Shown: positions 47,176 through 56,078 of the stretch, piece by piece | How positions within the stretch are numbered: position 1 is the stretch's first letter | Layout: every line of letters begins with the position of its first letter | DNA from: Hyphomicrobiales bacterium | GTDB lineage: Bacteria > Pseudomonadota > Alphaproteobacteria > Rhizobiales > Rhizobiaceae | DNA length: 64,000 bases | Reading direction: 5' to 3' | NCBI GenBank assembly: GCA_900473745.1 | Contig: UCMW01000021.1 | Span: forward strand, 62,001 to 126,000 | Made by a program: the position numbers and the translations under genes | Notes under the pieces: generated by a model | Databases searched by the model: none | What the model was told of the DNA's origin: nothing | The model's input: only the letters and a program-made list of their open reading frames with translations

Positions 47176-48114
47176 TCAGGCCGTCCGGCTCGCAAGAAAC
47201 AGAATGCCAAAGACCGGTTTTCCGCCATCCATGCGAATGGTGGTGCGGGTCAGATCCAGGACATCGAAGCCGTTTTCGGCAAGACGCTGCCGGACATACT
47301 GTTCCGTGTGGGCGTAACGCAGACTTGGCGCCAGCAGGAAACCATCTCCCTCGCCCGCGTCTTCGACCGAGAATGCGAAGAGTGCACCAAGCTTTGCAAG
47401 CCGTGCCGCCAGCGCAAAAGCATTGGCGAGATCGCCGAGATACATCAGCACGTCGGCAGCGGAGACGAGATCGGCACGGGCTTCGGCTAGGCCGTGTCCG
47501 AAGAGGCCTGAGCCTGCCGGATCAAGCGAGAGATCGGCCTTTGCTAGCAGATCGTAGAGACCCTTCTCCTCGGCCTTGGCCAGCATGTTGACCGAGAGAT
47601 CGAAGCCCTCCAAGTGAGCGACTCGATCGCGGATCTCGGCGCCGAAGAGACCTGTGCCGCAGCCGAGATCGATCGCGACTTCGAACCGCCTGTCGTCATT
47701 GTCAGCAACCAGCCGGGCGAGCTTGGCCGGGACAGTATAATCGAGCCGCTCGACGAGAGCTGTATCGAAGCGATCGGCATAGTCGTTGAAGAGCGCCTCG
47801 ACATAACGGGAGGGTGGCTGATCCGGGACCTCTTCAGCGCCGAGAAGTGCTAGTTTCAACCGCGCTCCGAAGATATCCTCCGGGTCGAGTTCCAGCGCAC
47901 GTCGCAAGGCGGAAACGGCCTTCGACGGCAGGTCCGCCTTCTCGGCGTAGTCTGCCAGCCGAACCAGGCCCGCCGGCCAGTCAGGCACCAGTTCCAGCGC
48001 CTGCTCCATCAATTCCACGGCTGCCTCATGTTCGCCATTCTCGGCAAGCATGCGGGCATAATCAGCGCGGCGGTCAGCGATCACGTCGCCGGAGGAGAAC
48101 TGGGTGGGCTGCAT
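47176..48114 (-). CDS. TPR-containing class I methyltransferase
   Basis: A 312-residue soluble protein. Residues about 15-95 contain two tetratricopeptide-like repeats (YARMLAENGEHEAAVELMEQ, AVSALRRALELDPED). The SAM-binding domain has VAIDLGCGTGLFGAEI and the FDLSVNMLAKAEEKGLYD post-I acidic strand. Starts at 48114 (MQPTQFSSGD) with GAGGAT upstream. The substrate, small molecule or protein, is unknown; the layout is common in rhizobia. Confidence 0.88.
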   Translation of the reverse strand: MQPTQFSSGDVIADRRADYARMLAENGEHEAAVELMEQALELVPDWPAGLVRLADYAEKADLPSKAVSALRRALELDPEDIFGARLKLALLGAEEVPDQPPSRYVEALFNDYADRFDTALVERLDYTVPAKLARLVADNDDRRFEVAIDLGCGTGLFGAEIRDRVAHLEGFDLSVNMLAKAEEKGLYDLLAKADLSLDPAGSGLFGHGLAEARADLVSAADVLMYLGDLANAFALAARLAKLGALFAFSVEDAGEGDGFLLAPSLRYAHTEQYVRQRLAENGFDVLDLTRTTIRMDGGKPVFGILFLASRTA

Positions 48115-48266
48115 CGAAGAGATCCTCACGCCTTCCAGCATGAAGACGGCGCGCGGTCTTGACCGATCGCCGGAAAAAACTCAAGTCCTATCGCAAGCCC
48201 CTGCTTCGTCGGCTTGCAGGGCGGGCGGGCCGCGCCCATATCAGCGGATGACAACAGGAGATATGC

Positions 48267-48533
48267 ATGGCTGATGGCATCAATCGATTTCTCGGCGACA
48301 CCCCGGGCCGTACGCTCGTCAAGCTGATCGTCGTCTCGCTCATCGTTGGTTTCGTGATGTCAATCTTCGGACTGGATCCCATGGATCTGCTCGAGGGCAT
48401 CCGGTATTTCATCCTCGATCTCTGGTATACGGGCTTCGACGCACTCGGACGCGTCGGGCAATATCTGCTAATCGGCGCAACGATCGTCATTCCGGCCTTC
48501 ATCCTGTTGCGCCTCTTTGCCTCGCGGAACTGA
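48267..48533 (+). CDS. DUF6460 small membrane protein
   Basis: An 88-residue protein with two hydrophobic segments (LIVVSLIVGFVMSIFGL and YLLIGATIVIPAFILLRLF) after a short RFLGDTPGRTLVK leader. A GACAACAGGAGAT ribosome site precedes the ATG. It is similar to short alphaproteobacterial membrane proteins labelled DUF6460; no function is known. The CAP-domain gene starts seven bases after its stop. Confidence 0.8.
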   Translation: MADGINRFLGDTPGRTLVKLIVVSLIVGFVMSIFGLDPMDLLEGIRYFILDLWYTGFDALGRVGQYLLIGATIVIPAFILLRLFASRN

Positions 48534-48540
48534 CAAGCCC

Positions 48541-49038
48541 ATGGCCGATCTTGCCTTGCCCCGCCGCCGGCTGATCCTGATCTCGGCAGGCCTCCTGACG
48601 GCAGCGATTGCCGGCTGCCGCTCGACCGACATCCTCAATCCCGATGACGGCTCGTCGCGGGCCGAGACCACGGACGCGTTGCCTATGGTCAACCGGCTCC
48701 GCCAATCGCGTGGCCTGTCGTCGCTTTCGCACAGCCGACCGGCGGAGGTCGCCGCGATCGCGCAGGCGAAACGCATGGCACGGGCTGGCGAGATGTCGCA
48801 TCTGATCGGCTTCGACGACAGTTTCGGCGCCCGCATGAAGGGCCATGATGTGCCCTTGCCGGCGGCCGAAAACATCGCAGCCGGCCAGGACACGGTCGAA
48901 CGCGCCGTGCAAGCCTGGATCGACTCGAAGCGGCATCTCGACAACATGCTCGGCAGCTTCAACGGCCTCGGGGTCGCGGTCGCCTGGGATTCCGCTTCCG
49001 GCAACCGGCCCTACTGGGCCATGGTGCTCTCGGCCTGA
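48541..49038 (+). CDS. CAP-domain (SCP-like) lipoprotein
   Basis: A 165-residue secreted protein. The leader PRRRLILISAGLLTAAIAGC ends in a lipobox, so it should be lipid-anchored. The body matches the small bacterial CAP/SCP fold: MVNRLRQSRGLSSLSHS, AQAKRMARAGEMSH, AAENIAAGQDT and WIDSKRHLDNML. The start at 48541 is used rather than 48517, which would add eight residues overlapping the previous gene. The role of bacterial CAP proteins is poorly defined. Confidence 0.86.
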   Translation: MADLALPRRRLILISAGLLTAAIAGCRSTDILNPDDGSSRAETTDALPMVNRLRQSRGLSSLSHSRPAEVAAIAQAKRMARAGEMSHLIGFDDSFGARMKGHDVPLPAAENIAAGQDTVERAVQAWIDSKRHLDNMLGSFNGLGVAVAWDSASGNRPYWAMVLSA

Positions 49039-49074
49039 GTGATTCTCCTGCTCCGGTCCCGTCCGGAGCTTCCC

Positions 49075-50421
49075 ATGCACAGCCCATCTTCTCCCGCCGC
49101 CCGTCCCATCGAGGTCAGCCACCGTTCCGTGCTCGCGATCGCGGTGCCGATGACGCTCGGTTTCGTCACGACGCCGCTACTCGGCCTTACCGATACCGCC
49201 GTCGTCGGGCGCAGTGGCGATGCAGCCCAACTGGCGGGGCTCGCGATTGCAGCAGCCCTCTTTGATCTGCTCTTCGCCAGTCTCAATTTTCTCCGGGCCT
49301 CCACCACGGCACTTGTCGCGCAGGCTCAGGGACGCGGGGAGACGCTCGAGCTCTTCGCCGTCTTCTGGCGATCCATCCTACTGTCGCTCGGCTTCGGCCT
49401 GTTGATCCTCGTCGCATCTCCCGCCATTGTCGGCTTCGGACCGCCGCTGATGGGCGCAGACGGCGGCGTGCAGGCTGCGGCTGCGACCTATATCGGTATC
49501 CGTATTCTCGCAGCACCCGTGACGCTGTCGAACTTCACCCTGCTCGGCTTCGTGCTCGGCCGCGGGCTTGGTTCCGTCGGCCTTGCCCTGCAGATCCTGC
49601 TCAACGGCGTCAACATCGCCATGTCGATCCTGCTCGGCATCACCTTCGGCTACGGCATTGCCGGCGTTGCCTGGGGGACCGTGCTCGGCGAAGTCGTTGC
49701 CATGGTTGCGGGCTTCGCCTTCGTCTTCTGGCGCTACGGGCGTGCGGCTGTCCCGCAGTTCTCGATGGTGACCGATCGCCCGAAGCTGATGGCACTCTTT
49801 CGGCTCAACCGCGATATCCTCATCCGTACATTCTCGCTGATCACGGCCTTTACCGTGATGACCCGGATCGGCGCCGGCTTCGGCGCGGTGACACTCGCTG
49901 CCAATGCCGTTTTGATGAACTTCTTCATGATTGCGAGTTTCTATCTCGACGGTATGGCGACGGCCGCCGAACAGATTACCGGCGAGACGATCGGGGCACG
50001 GCAGCGGTCGGCCTTCGAGCGCGCTGTCAAGCTAACGGGACTGTGGTCGCTGGGTCTCGCCATTGTCAGCGTCGCCTTCTTCCTGGTCTTCGGGAATGCA
50101 ATCATCGGCTTCATCACCACGGCCGGCGACGTGCGCAGCTCAGCCGAGACCTATCTCGTCTACGCCGCACTGACGGCGCTCACCGGAGCGCTCGCCTTTC
50201 ATATGGACGGCGTCTTCATCGGTGCAACCTGGTCGTCGGAGATGCGCAACATGATGCTCGTGGCGCTGGCAGGTTATCTCGCCAGCGTTGCCGTCCTCGT
50301 GCCGCTGTTTTCCAATCACGGGCTCTGGATCGCTCTCAACGTCTTCCTCGGACTGCGCGGCCTGCTTCTTCTCCTGAGACTGAAGCCGAAGACCGATCAG
50401 ACCTTCACCGACAACCAGTGA
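49075..50421 (+). CDS. MATE-family efflux transporter
   Basis: A 448-residue inner-membrane antiporter with about 12 helices. The paired MATE features are visible: IAVPMTLGFVTTPLLGLTDTAVVG in the first helix, then RASTTALVAQAQGRGE and, in the second half, DGMATAAEQITGETIGARQ. Such proteins export drugs or metabolites using Na+ or H+ gradients. The ATG at 49075 has CCGGAGCTTCC upstream. Its end overlaps the end of convergent pyrD by 25 bases. Confidence 0.92.
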   Translation: MHSPSSPAARPIEVSHRSVLAIAVPMTLGFVTTPLLGLTDTAVVGRSGDAAQLAGLAIAAALFDLLFASLNFLRASTTALVAQAQGRGETLELFAVFWRSILLSLGFGLLILVASPAIVGFGPPLMGADGGVQAAAATYIGIRILAAPVTLSNFTLLGFVLGRGLGSVGLALQILLNGVNIAMSILLGITFGYGIAGVAWGTVLGEVVAMVAGFAFVFWRYGRAAVPQFSMVTDRPKLMALFRLNRDILIRTFSLITAFTVMTRIGAGFGAVTLAANAVLMNFFMIASFYLDGMATAAEQITGETIGARQRSAFERAVKLTGLWSLGLAIVSVAFFLVFGNAIIGFITTAGDVRSSAETYLVYAALTALTGALAFHMDGVFIGATWSSEMRNMMLVALAGYLASVAVLVPLFSNHGLWIALNVFLGLRGLLLLLRLKPKTDQTFTDNQ

Positions 50422-51485
50422 TCGAGCCTTGTGTCGCGTAGCTCTCGAATATTGCCGACGGCTTCGCGATCGAGCAGGTGCGACAGGCCCTTCACGATTC
50501 GCCCCGGCAGGCCCGGCCCTTCGTAGACCATGCAGGAATAGAGCTGCACGAGATCGGCACCGGCGCGGATCTTCTCCAGCGCTGTTTCCGCCGAGGAGAC
50601 ACCACCGACGCCAATGATCGGAAGATCGGGTCCGACGCGCTTGCGCATCCGGGCGAGCACGGCGGTCGACTTGTCGAAGAGCGGGGCGCCGGACAGGCCT
50701 CCTGCCTCGCCCGCCAGCGCCGCATCGGTGAGCCCCTCGCGCGACAGCGTGGTGTTCGAGACGATCAACCCGTCGAGATCATGGGCGGCTGCGACCTCGG
50801 CGATGTCGTCCATGCCTTCTTCCGTAAGGTCAGGCGCGATCTTCAGGAAGACCGGCAGTCGCTTGCCGGCGCGCAGGCCCTCTTCCGAGCGAGCGGCGAG
50901 CACGGCGGAGAGAAGCGCATCGAGGCTCTCCTTGGCCTGCAAGTCGCGCAGGCCGGGCGTGTTGGGCGAGGAAATGTTGGCGGTGAAATAGGTCGCGACC
51001 GAATAGAAGCGGCGGATGCCGGCGACGTAGTCGGCGATGCGGTCCGTCGCATCCTTGTTGGCACCGATGTTGACCCCGACAATGCCCGGGCGTTGGCGAC
51101 GGGCAGTCAGCCGGGAAAGGGCTGCGGCATGACCCTCGTTGTTGAAGCCCAGCCGGTTGATGACGGCATTGTCGCGCTCCAGACGGAAGATGCGTGGCTT
51201 CGGGTTGCCGGTCTGTGGTTTGGGCGTCAGCGTTCCGACCTCGGCGAACCCGAAGCCGAGCGATAGAAGCGCATCCGGCACTTCGGCGTTCTTGTCGTAA
51301 CCGGCGGCCATGCCGAGCGGGTTCGGGAAGCGGATGCCGGCAACCGTCTGGGCGAGACGCGGATCCGCGGAGGCCCTGCAGGCTGGCACGAGGCCGGTCT
51401 TCAGCGCGGCGATCGAAATGCCGTGGGCGGTTTCGGCATCGAAGAGGAAGAGTCCGCGGCGGCCGAGCGAAAAGAGATCGGTCAT
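50397..51485 (-). CDS. pyrD: Dihydroorotate dehydrogenase (quinone), class 2
   Basis: Oxidises dihydroorotate to orotate in pyrimidine synthesis, passing electrons to ubiquinone at the inner membrane. The 362-residue protein has the class 2 N-terminal helix (LFLFDAETAHGISIAALK), NPLGMAAGYDKNAEVPDALL, NRLGFNNEG, NISSPNTPGLRDLQ with the catalytic Ser region, and IIGVGGVSSAETALEKIRAGAD for FMN binding. Its start overlaps the stop of the DUF952 gene by one base (TGATG), indicating coupling. Confidence 0.96.
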   Translation of the reverse strand: MTDLFSLGRRGLFLFDAETAHGISIAALKTGLVPACRASADPRLAQTVAGIRFPNPLGMAAGYDKNAEVPDALLSLGFGFAEVGTLTPKPQTGNPKPRIFRLERDNAVINRLGFNNEGHAAALSRLTARRQRPGIVGVNIGANKDATDRIADYVAGIRRFYSVATYFTANISSPNTPGLRDLQAKESLDALLSAVLAARSEEGLRAGKRLPVFLKIAPDLTEEGMDDIAEVAAAHDLDGLIVSNTTLSREGLTDAALAGEAGGLSGAPLFDKSTAVLARMRKRVGPDLPIIGVGGVSSAETALEKIRAGADLVQLYSCMVYEGPGLPGRIVKGLSHLLDREAVGNIRELRDTRLDHWLSVKV

Positions 51486-51841
51486 CAGCGCGTCTCCTCG
51501 CCTATCGGCGGAAAGACATGAAGCCCATCGTCTCCGAGCGGCAGGGGTTTTTCCCAGATCACGGCATCGAGCGGCAGGTCGGCATAGAGATGAGGGAAGA
51601 GATCACCGCCGCGGGAGGGCTCCCATTTCAGCGCTTGACCGAAGACCGTGGCGTCAACTGCGACCAGAAGGAGATCGGCCTCACCAGCAAAATGCAGTCT
51701 CGCAGTCTCGACCGCCTGAGTGGCCGTGGAGAAATGGATGTATCCGTCCTTGAGATCGATCGGGGCACCCTTGAAAAGGCCGGCCGCCCGGGCCTGCTGC
51801 CATAATTCTCTCGGCACGATCTTGTATATGGTCTTGTCCAA
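51485..51841 (-). CDS. DUF952 domain protein
   Basis: A 118-residue small soluble protein: TIYKIVPRELWQQARAAGLF, KDGYIHFSTATQAVETARLH and PHLYADLPLDAVIWEKPLPL are the conserved DUF952 stretches. The function is unknown; the fold is thought to be ADP-ribosyltransferase-like. It is translationally coupled to pyrD. Confidence 0.9.
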   Translation of the reverse strand: MDKTIYKIVPRELWQQARAAGLFKGAPIDLKDGYIHFSTATQAVETARLHFAGEADLLLVAVDATVFGQALKWEPSRGGDLFPHLYADLPLDAVIWEKPLPLGDDGLHVFPPIGEETR

Positions 51842-51939
51842 GGTCCGGTCTCTCCCAGATCATGAGGGTCGAGGCGGGTTTGCCGCAAACGCGCGCAAAT
51901 GTCCACGCCCGACGAGACGGACGACACGAGGAGGCACAG

Positions 51940-52380
51940 ATGGCGATCCGGAAAATCAAGACGACAGCCCTGGCGGTCGCGGTTCTCTCGCTCGGGAATC
52001 CGGTCGCAGAGGCGCAGCAGCCCCGTCCGGACCGTTACAGCCTGGAAAGGTCCGAGAGCGGTTTTGTCAGGCTCGACCGTCAGACGGGTGCCGTTACCCT
52101 CTGCACCGAGGCAGAGGGAACGCTGACCTGCCGGATGGCGGCCGATGAACGGGCGGCCTATGACGAAGATCTCGCGCGGCTCGAAAAGCGGATGGAAGCG
52201 CTGGAAAAGCAGATCGCCGGCGGGACTGCGGCCAAGAGCGGCGATTCGCCTAGCGACGCGGAAATCGACCGCTCGATCGGGATCATGGAACGCTTCATGC
52301 GCGCCTTCTTCAGCCTCGTGCAGGAGTTCCAGGGCGAGGAACAGCGAACAGAACCAGGGACAATTCCCGACCGGACCTGA
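51940..52380 (+). CDS. Secreted hypothetical protein with coiled coil
   Basis: A 146-residue protein. The leader IKTTALAVAVLSLGNPVAEA looks like a cleavable signal peptide, so the protein is probably periplasmic. The middle has YSLERSESGFVRLDRQTG and a Cys pair (LCTEAEGTLTCRM); residues about 70-95 form a short Glu/Lys/Arg coiled coil. A strong GAGGAGGCACAG site precedes the ATG at 51940, better than the in-frame ATG at 51862. I recognise no family. Confidence 0.75.
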   Translation: MAIRKIKTTALAVAVLSLGNPVAEAQQPRPDRYSLERSESGFVRLDRQTGAVTLCTEAEGTLTCRMAADERAAYDEDLARLEKRMEALEKQIAGGTAAKSGDSPSDAEIDRSIGIMERFMRAFFSLVQEFQGEEQRTEPGTIPDRT

Positions 52381-52501
52381 CGTTCGTCAAGTCCAACCCT
52401 CTCATTCGCTGCGCGACCATTGTCTAGTGCCTCGGCAGGCGCTAAAAGGACTGCACGCATGCGTGCGCAATATGACATCGCTCTTGGGAGGGGGCTTTGA
52501 C

Positions 52502-53148
52502 ATGGCTGAATCCACTTTCATCATCGCAGACGACCATCCGCTGTTCCGTGGCGCCCTGCGTCAGGCCGTGAGCGGCATCGATGGCATGCAGACGATCATC
52601 GAGGCCGGCGATTTCGAGGCCGCGCGCAAGGCCGCAGCGAACCATCCAGATGCCGACCTTATGCTACTCGACCTCGCCATGCCCGGTGTCTCCGGTTTTC
52701 GGGGCTCATGGCGTTGCGGGCCGAATTCGCCAGCCTCCCGCTGGTGATCGTGTCGGCGACAGACGACCCCGTCACCGTCCGCCGTGCGCTCGAACTCGGT
52801 GCCTCCGGCTTCATCTCGAAATCCGCCGGCATCGACGAAATCCGGGCTGGCATCCAGTCGGTGCTCGAAGGTGACATCGCCACCCCCTCGAGCTACCAGG
52901 GCGGCCAGGAAACCGATCCCGACGTTGCCGACCTCATCAATCGCCTTCGCACGCTCACGCCGCAGCAGAGCCGCGTTCTCGGCATGCTCGGCGAGGGCCT
53001 GCTCAACAAGCAGATCGCCTATGAACTCGGCGTGTCGGAAGCGACAATCAAGGCGCATGTCTCCGCCATTCTCCTGAAGCTCAAGGTCGACAGCCGCACG
53101 CAGGCCGTCATCCAGCTGGGCAAGATCAACATGGCCATGGTCGCCTGA
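52502..53148 (+). pseudogene. LuxR/NarL-type response regulator interrupted by a one-base frameshift
   Basis: The first frame (from 52502, after GGGAGGGGGC) encodes a receiver domain start, MAESTFIIADDHPLFRGALR, up to LLDLAMPGVSGF with the acceptor Asp. After the run TTTT at 52696-52699 the reading shifts: the second frame continues LMALRAEFASLPLVIVSATDD, GFISKSAGI and a complete LuxR-type helix-turn-helix (LTPQQSRVLGMLGEGLLNKQ, SEATIKAHVSAILLKL) to the stop at 53148. One extra T would restore VSGFSGLMALRAEF. Either the gene is broken or the base is a sequencing error; both halves are otherwise well conserved. Confidence 0.85.
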
Positions 53149-53274
53149 TCACCGATCGAGGGATCGCGAGAGGATTTTATTCCTTTTCGACTTTACTAAG
53201 CCTGCGCCCTCGGCTATTGTTTTGCCGTGGCCGGACCGGGGATCAATGCGTTCCGGCGCTGAAGAGGCGCGAAC

Positions 53275-53943
53275 ATGCTTTCCCATGACAGCATATGGAC
53301 CGCGATCGATCGGCTGGCGGAGCAGCATTCGCTGACGCCGTCTGGTCTTGCGCGCCGGGCTGGTCTCGACCCCACCTCCTTCAACAAATCCAAGCGCGTC
53401 GGCGCCGACGGGCGCATGCGCTGGCCCTCGACCGAATCCATCGCCAAGGTGCTGGAAGCAACCGGCGCCAGTCTCGACCAGTTCATGCGCCATGTTTCGC
53501 CCGACGGCTTTCGCGGCAGCCCCCTGCCCCAAGGGAATTTTCCGCCGCAGGCAAGCTCGATCCCCCTGCTCGGCATGGCCCAAGCCGGTGCAGGTGGTTT
53601 CTTCGACGATGGCGGTTTTCCCGCCGGCCAAGGCTGGGATCTGGTCGAGTTTCCGGCAGCACCGGGCCGCAACAACGGCGTCTACGCGCTTGAGGTCCAG
53701 GGCGAGAGCATGAAACCGCTCTACCGGGATGGCGACATCCTGATTGTCGAACCCGGCGCCCAGGTGCGACGCGGCGACCGCGTTGTGGTGAAGACCCGCG
53801 AAGGCGAGGTCATGGCGAAAATCCTCGCCCGCCAGAGCGCCAAGTCGGTCGAGTTGCAGTCGCTCAACCCCGACCATCCGCCGCGGATGCTCGAGATGAG
53901 CGATGTGGAATGGGTCGCGCGCATCATCTGGGCGAGCCAGTAG
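53275..53943 (+). CDS. LexA-like transcriptional regulator, S24 peptidase family
   Basis: A 222-residue protein. Residues about 1-75 are a helix-turn-helix (SLTPSGLARRAGLDPTSFNKSKR). The C-terminal S24 domain has the catalytic dyad S145 (VQGESMKPLYRDGD) and K182 (VMAKILA), and a possible self-cleavage site at A104-G105 (MAQAGAGG). This design suggests a repressor inactivated by autocleavage, as with LexA or phage repressors. It is followed 12 bases later by an SNase-like gene. No phage genes surround it. Its operator is unknown. Confidence 0.9.
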   Translation: MLSHDSIWTAIDRLAEQHSLTPSGLARRAGLDPTSFNKSKRVGADGRMRWPSTESIAKVLEATGASLDQFMRHVSPDGFRGSPLPQGNFPPQASSIPLLGMAQAGAGGFFDDGGFPAGQGWDLVEFPAAPGRNNGVYALEVQGESMKPLYRDGDILIVEPGAQVRRGDRVVVKTREGEVMAKILARQSAKSVELQSLNPDHPPRMLEMSDVEWVARIIWASQ

Positions 53944-53955
53944 GAAAACGCACCT

Positions 53956-54669
53956 ATGCGACGCATCGGAACCTTCATAGCAGGCGGAATCGGGCTTCTT
54001 CTCTGGGCCTATCTCGTCGTGCAGGCCGGTGAAAGTTTCCGCGAGGACCCTGTCGACTACAATATCGAGGACCTCGACGTACCGGATCCATCTGAGCTCG
54101 ACCTGCCGGAGGTCGGCTTATCCGTCGACGAGGCGATCGAGCCACCGCCGCAGACAGAGGTGCGGCGCCAGGTCCGTGCTATCGAGCCCGATGCCTTCGG
54201 CTCCCCGGCCTTCACCGATACCGGGGATCTGGAACGCCTCGAAGCCCGCGCACCGCTCTCCGAGGCCGTGCAGAGTGAAAGGCCGAAGGTGGTCCTCCTC
54301 CATCGACCGCTCAGTCTTTCAGCCGGCGTCGTCGCCTTCGGCGGCGAACAGCGCCTGCGGCTTGCGGATATCGTTGAAACCCCGGCGGAGCGCGCCTGCG
54401 TCGCAAGTGACGGCACGTCCTGGCCCTGTGGCGCCATGGCACGCACGCAACAACGCCTCTTCCTACGCAACAGGTCGATTGCCTGCGAGACGAGTGCAAC
54501 GGCCTGGGAGGGCGAGATCCGGACACGCTGCTGGGTCGGGGTCCAGGACGTCTCGTCCTGGCTTGCGAAATACGGATGGGCGGAGGCGGAACCGGGTTCG
54601 GCCCTTGTCGCCCTGACGGAAGAAGCCCGCCTCGCCAGACGCGGGCTTTTTGGTGACCCCGTGCGCTGA
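53956..54669 (+). CDS. Thermonuclease-like (SNase fold) membrane-anchored protein
   Basis: A 237-residue protein with an N-terminal transmembrane/signal helix (FIAGGIGLLLWAYLVVQAG), an acidic Pro-rich linker (31-66) and a C-terminal SNase-like region (EQRLRLADIVETPAERAC, then ARTQQRLFLRN and SWLAKYGWAEAEP). The usual catalytic set RL..DxPE is altered here (RLADIVETPAE) and the second arginine position is unclear, so nuclease activity may be lost. It follows the S24 regulator by 12 bases and is probably co-transcribed with it. Confidence 0.78.
   Translation: MRRIGTFIAGGIGLLLWAYLVVQAGESFREDPVDYNIEDLDVPDPSELDLPEVGLSVDEAIEPPPQTEVRRQVRAIEPDAFGSPAFTDTGDLERLEARAPLSEAVQSERPKVVLLHRPLSLSAGVVAFGGEQRLRLADIVETPAERACVASDGTSWPCGAMARTQQRLFLRNRSIACETSATAWEGEIRTRCWVGVQDVSSWLAKYGWAEAEPGSALVALTEEARLARRGLFGDPVR
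54623..54651 (+). terminator. Intrinsic terminator inside the 3' end of the SNase-like gene
   Basis: AAGCCCGC and GCGGGCTT form an 8-bp stem with a ten-base loop, followed by further T residues (TTTTT in all). It overlaps the last codons of the SNase-like gene (which ends at 54669), so termination would occur at or just before the stop codon. Confidence 0.65.
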
Positions 54670-54773
54670 GCCGTAAGCCGCTTGCCAGACTGGCGCGGCG
54701 GCCCATGGTCATCCCTTGAAACGCTCCGCTGCGCCTCCTACTCTCTGGCCATCGCAACTGGAAAGCATCTTAC

Positions 54774-55187
54774 ATGAACAAGCCCGTATCTCCGGAAGAG
54801 GCCCTGATCTTCGTCATGGTCATGGCTTCGGCCGTCGACAATGCCATGGCCGAAAAGGAACTCATCCGTATCGGCCAGCTGATCGACATCCTACCGGTCT
54901 TCGACAATTTCGAAAAGGAACGGCTGATCGAGGTTTCGCAACGCTGCGCCAGTCTGCTTTCGGGGCCTGAAGGCCTCGACATCGTGCTCGAGACCATTCG
55001 CGACGCCTTGCCGGAATGGCTGCATGAGACGGCCTATGCGCTCGCCGTCGAGATCGCGGCCGTCGACCTCACGGTCCGGGCAGAGGAAGTGCGACTGCTG
55101 CAGCTTCTGCGTGATCGGTTCGGACTCGACAAGCTCATCTGTGCCGCGATCGAGCGCAGCGCGTCTGCCCGCTACCGGCGGATCTGA
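54774..55187 (+). CDS. TerB-family (tellurite resistance-like) protein
   Basis: A 137-residue all-helical soluble protein: VSPEEALIFVMVMASAVDNAM, EKELIRIGQLIDILPVF and TAYALAVEIAAVDLTVRAEE are typical of the TerB fold with its acidic metal-site residues. Stand-alone TerB proteins like this are common and of unknown function; other ter genes are absent, so tellurite resistance should not be assumed. It is separated from the upstream gene by a terminator. Confidence 0.86.
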   Translation: MNKPVSPEEALIFVMVMASAVDNAMAEKELIRIGQLIDILPVFDNFEKERLIEVSQRCASLLSGPEGLDIVLETIRDALPEWLHETAYALAVEIAAVDLTVRAEEVRLLQLLRDRFGLDKLICAAIERSASARYRRI

Positions 55188-55193
55188 TCCCGC

Positions 55194-56078
55194 TCAGAAA
55201 AGGCCGGTCGGGAAGTACCGCAGATAGATTTCCTCGAGCCGGCCGTCTTTCGAGAGCGCACCCAGCGCGCTTTCTAGCGCTGCGGTGAGCGCTCCGTCCT
55301 GACCGCCGAGCATGATCGTCATGCCTTCGCCCAGGTGACGTTCCGACAGGAAGGGTCCATCGAGAAAACGGCAGCAGCCGGCGGCTTCCGGGCTCATCAT
55401 CCAGAATGACAATTGCAAGGCGTCGGCGAAGACGGCCGAAACCTGCTTCTCCTTCAAAGCCCGCATCGCTGCATCGCGATCCTCAAAGGCGACACGTTCG
55501 ATGTTGGGGAAGAAGCTCTCCAGCATAGCGGCATGGGCCGTCTCCTTGACGACCCCCACCTTGCGACCGAACAGCCCTTCGGCATCCTGTCGCGTCAGGA
55601 CTTCGTCGCTGCGCATCAGGAAGCGTGCCGGCAGCAGGAGATAGGGACGCGTGAAGTTGAAGCGCTCGCGCAGTGCCGGCGTCACCGCCACACCCGCCAT
55701 GACTGCTTCTCCCTGTCCGGCTTCCAATGCTGCTGCCAGCTGACCGTAGGGCAACGCCTGGATCTGGCAGCGCGACTGCAGTCCCAATTCTTCGCACAGT
55801 GCCCGGGCGAGATCGACATGGAAGCCCGAGAGCTTGCCGCTCTGGTCGGTGAAATTGAAAGGCGGAAAATCCGTCGTCGTGAGGAAGCGCAGGCGCAGCG
55901 CGCCACTGACATCGGGCCGCACGAGGCGTTCGCGTGCATCGAACAACACCGGAAGCTCCGTCTGCTGGCTCCAGGCCGATGGCGCAGCGAGTCCGAAAAA
56001 CATCAGAAGCGTTGCGAGGGACCTCCACAACCCCATCAAATCTAGGGATGTAACTTTTGCGCGCATCTCTATCATCAT
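55194..56078 (-). CDS. Periplasmic family 3 solute-binding protein
   Basis: A 294-residue protein with a signal peptide (SLATLLMFFGLAAPSAWSQ). The SBP_bac_3 fold is clear: LRFLTTTDFPPFNFTDQSGK, SGFHVDLARALCEELG, PALRERFNFTRPYLLLPAR and VGVVKETAHAAMLE. It normally binds amino acids or small organic acids. No ABC permease is adjacent, so its partner is elsewhere or it acts alone. It is convergent with terB and divergent from the glycosyltransferase gene, with 128 bases between the starts. Confidence 0.87.
   Translation of the reverse strand: MMIEMRAKVTSLDLMGLWRSLATLLMFFGLAAPSAWSQQTELPVLFDARERLVRPDVSGALRLRFLTTTDFPPFNFTDQSGKLSGFHVDLARALCEELGLQSRCQIQALPYGQLAAALEAGQGEAVMAGVAVTPALRERFNFTRPYLLLPARFLMRSDEVLTRQDAEGLFGRKVGVVKETAHAAMLESFFPNIERVAFEDRDAAMRALKEKQVSAVFADALQLSFWMMSPEAAGCCRFLDGPFLSERHLGEGMTIMLGGQDGALTAALESALGALSKDGRLEEIYLRYFPTGLF

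Noticed and set aside
53275-55187. A possible prophage remnant suggested by the S24 repressor, SNase-like and TerB genes
   Set aside because: There is no integrase, structural, lysis or replication gene, no attachment repeat and no composition change; these look like ordinary chromosomal genes.
54774-55187. A tellurite resistance operon
   Set aside because: Only a single TerB-like gene is present; terC, terD, terE and related genes are missing.
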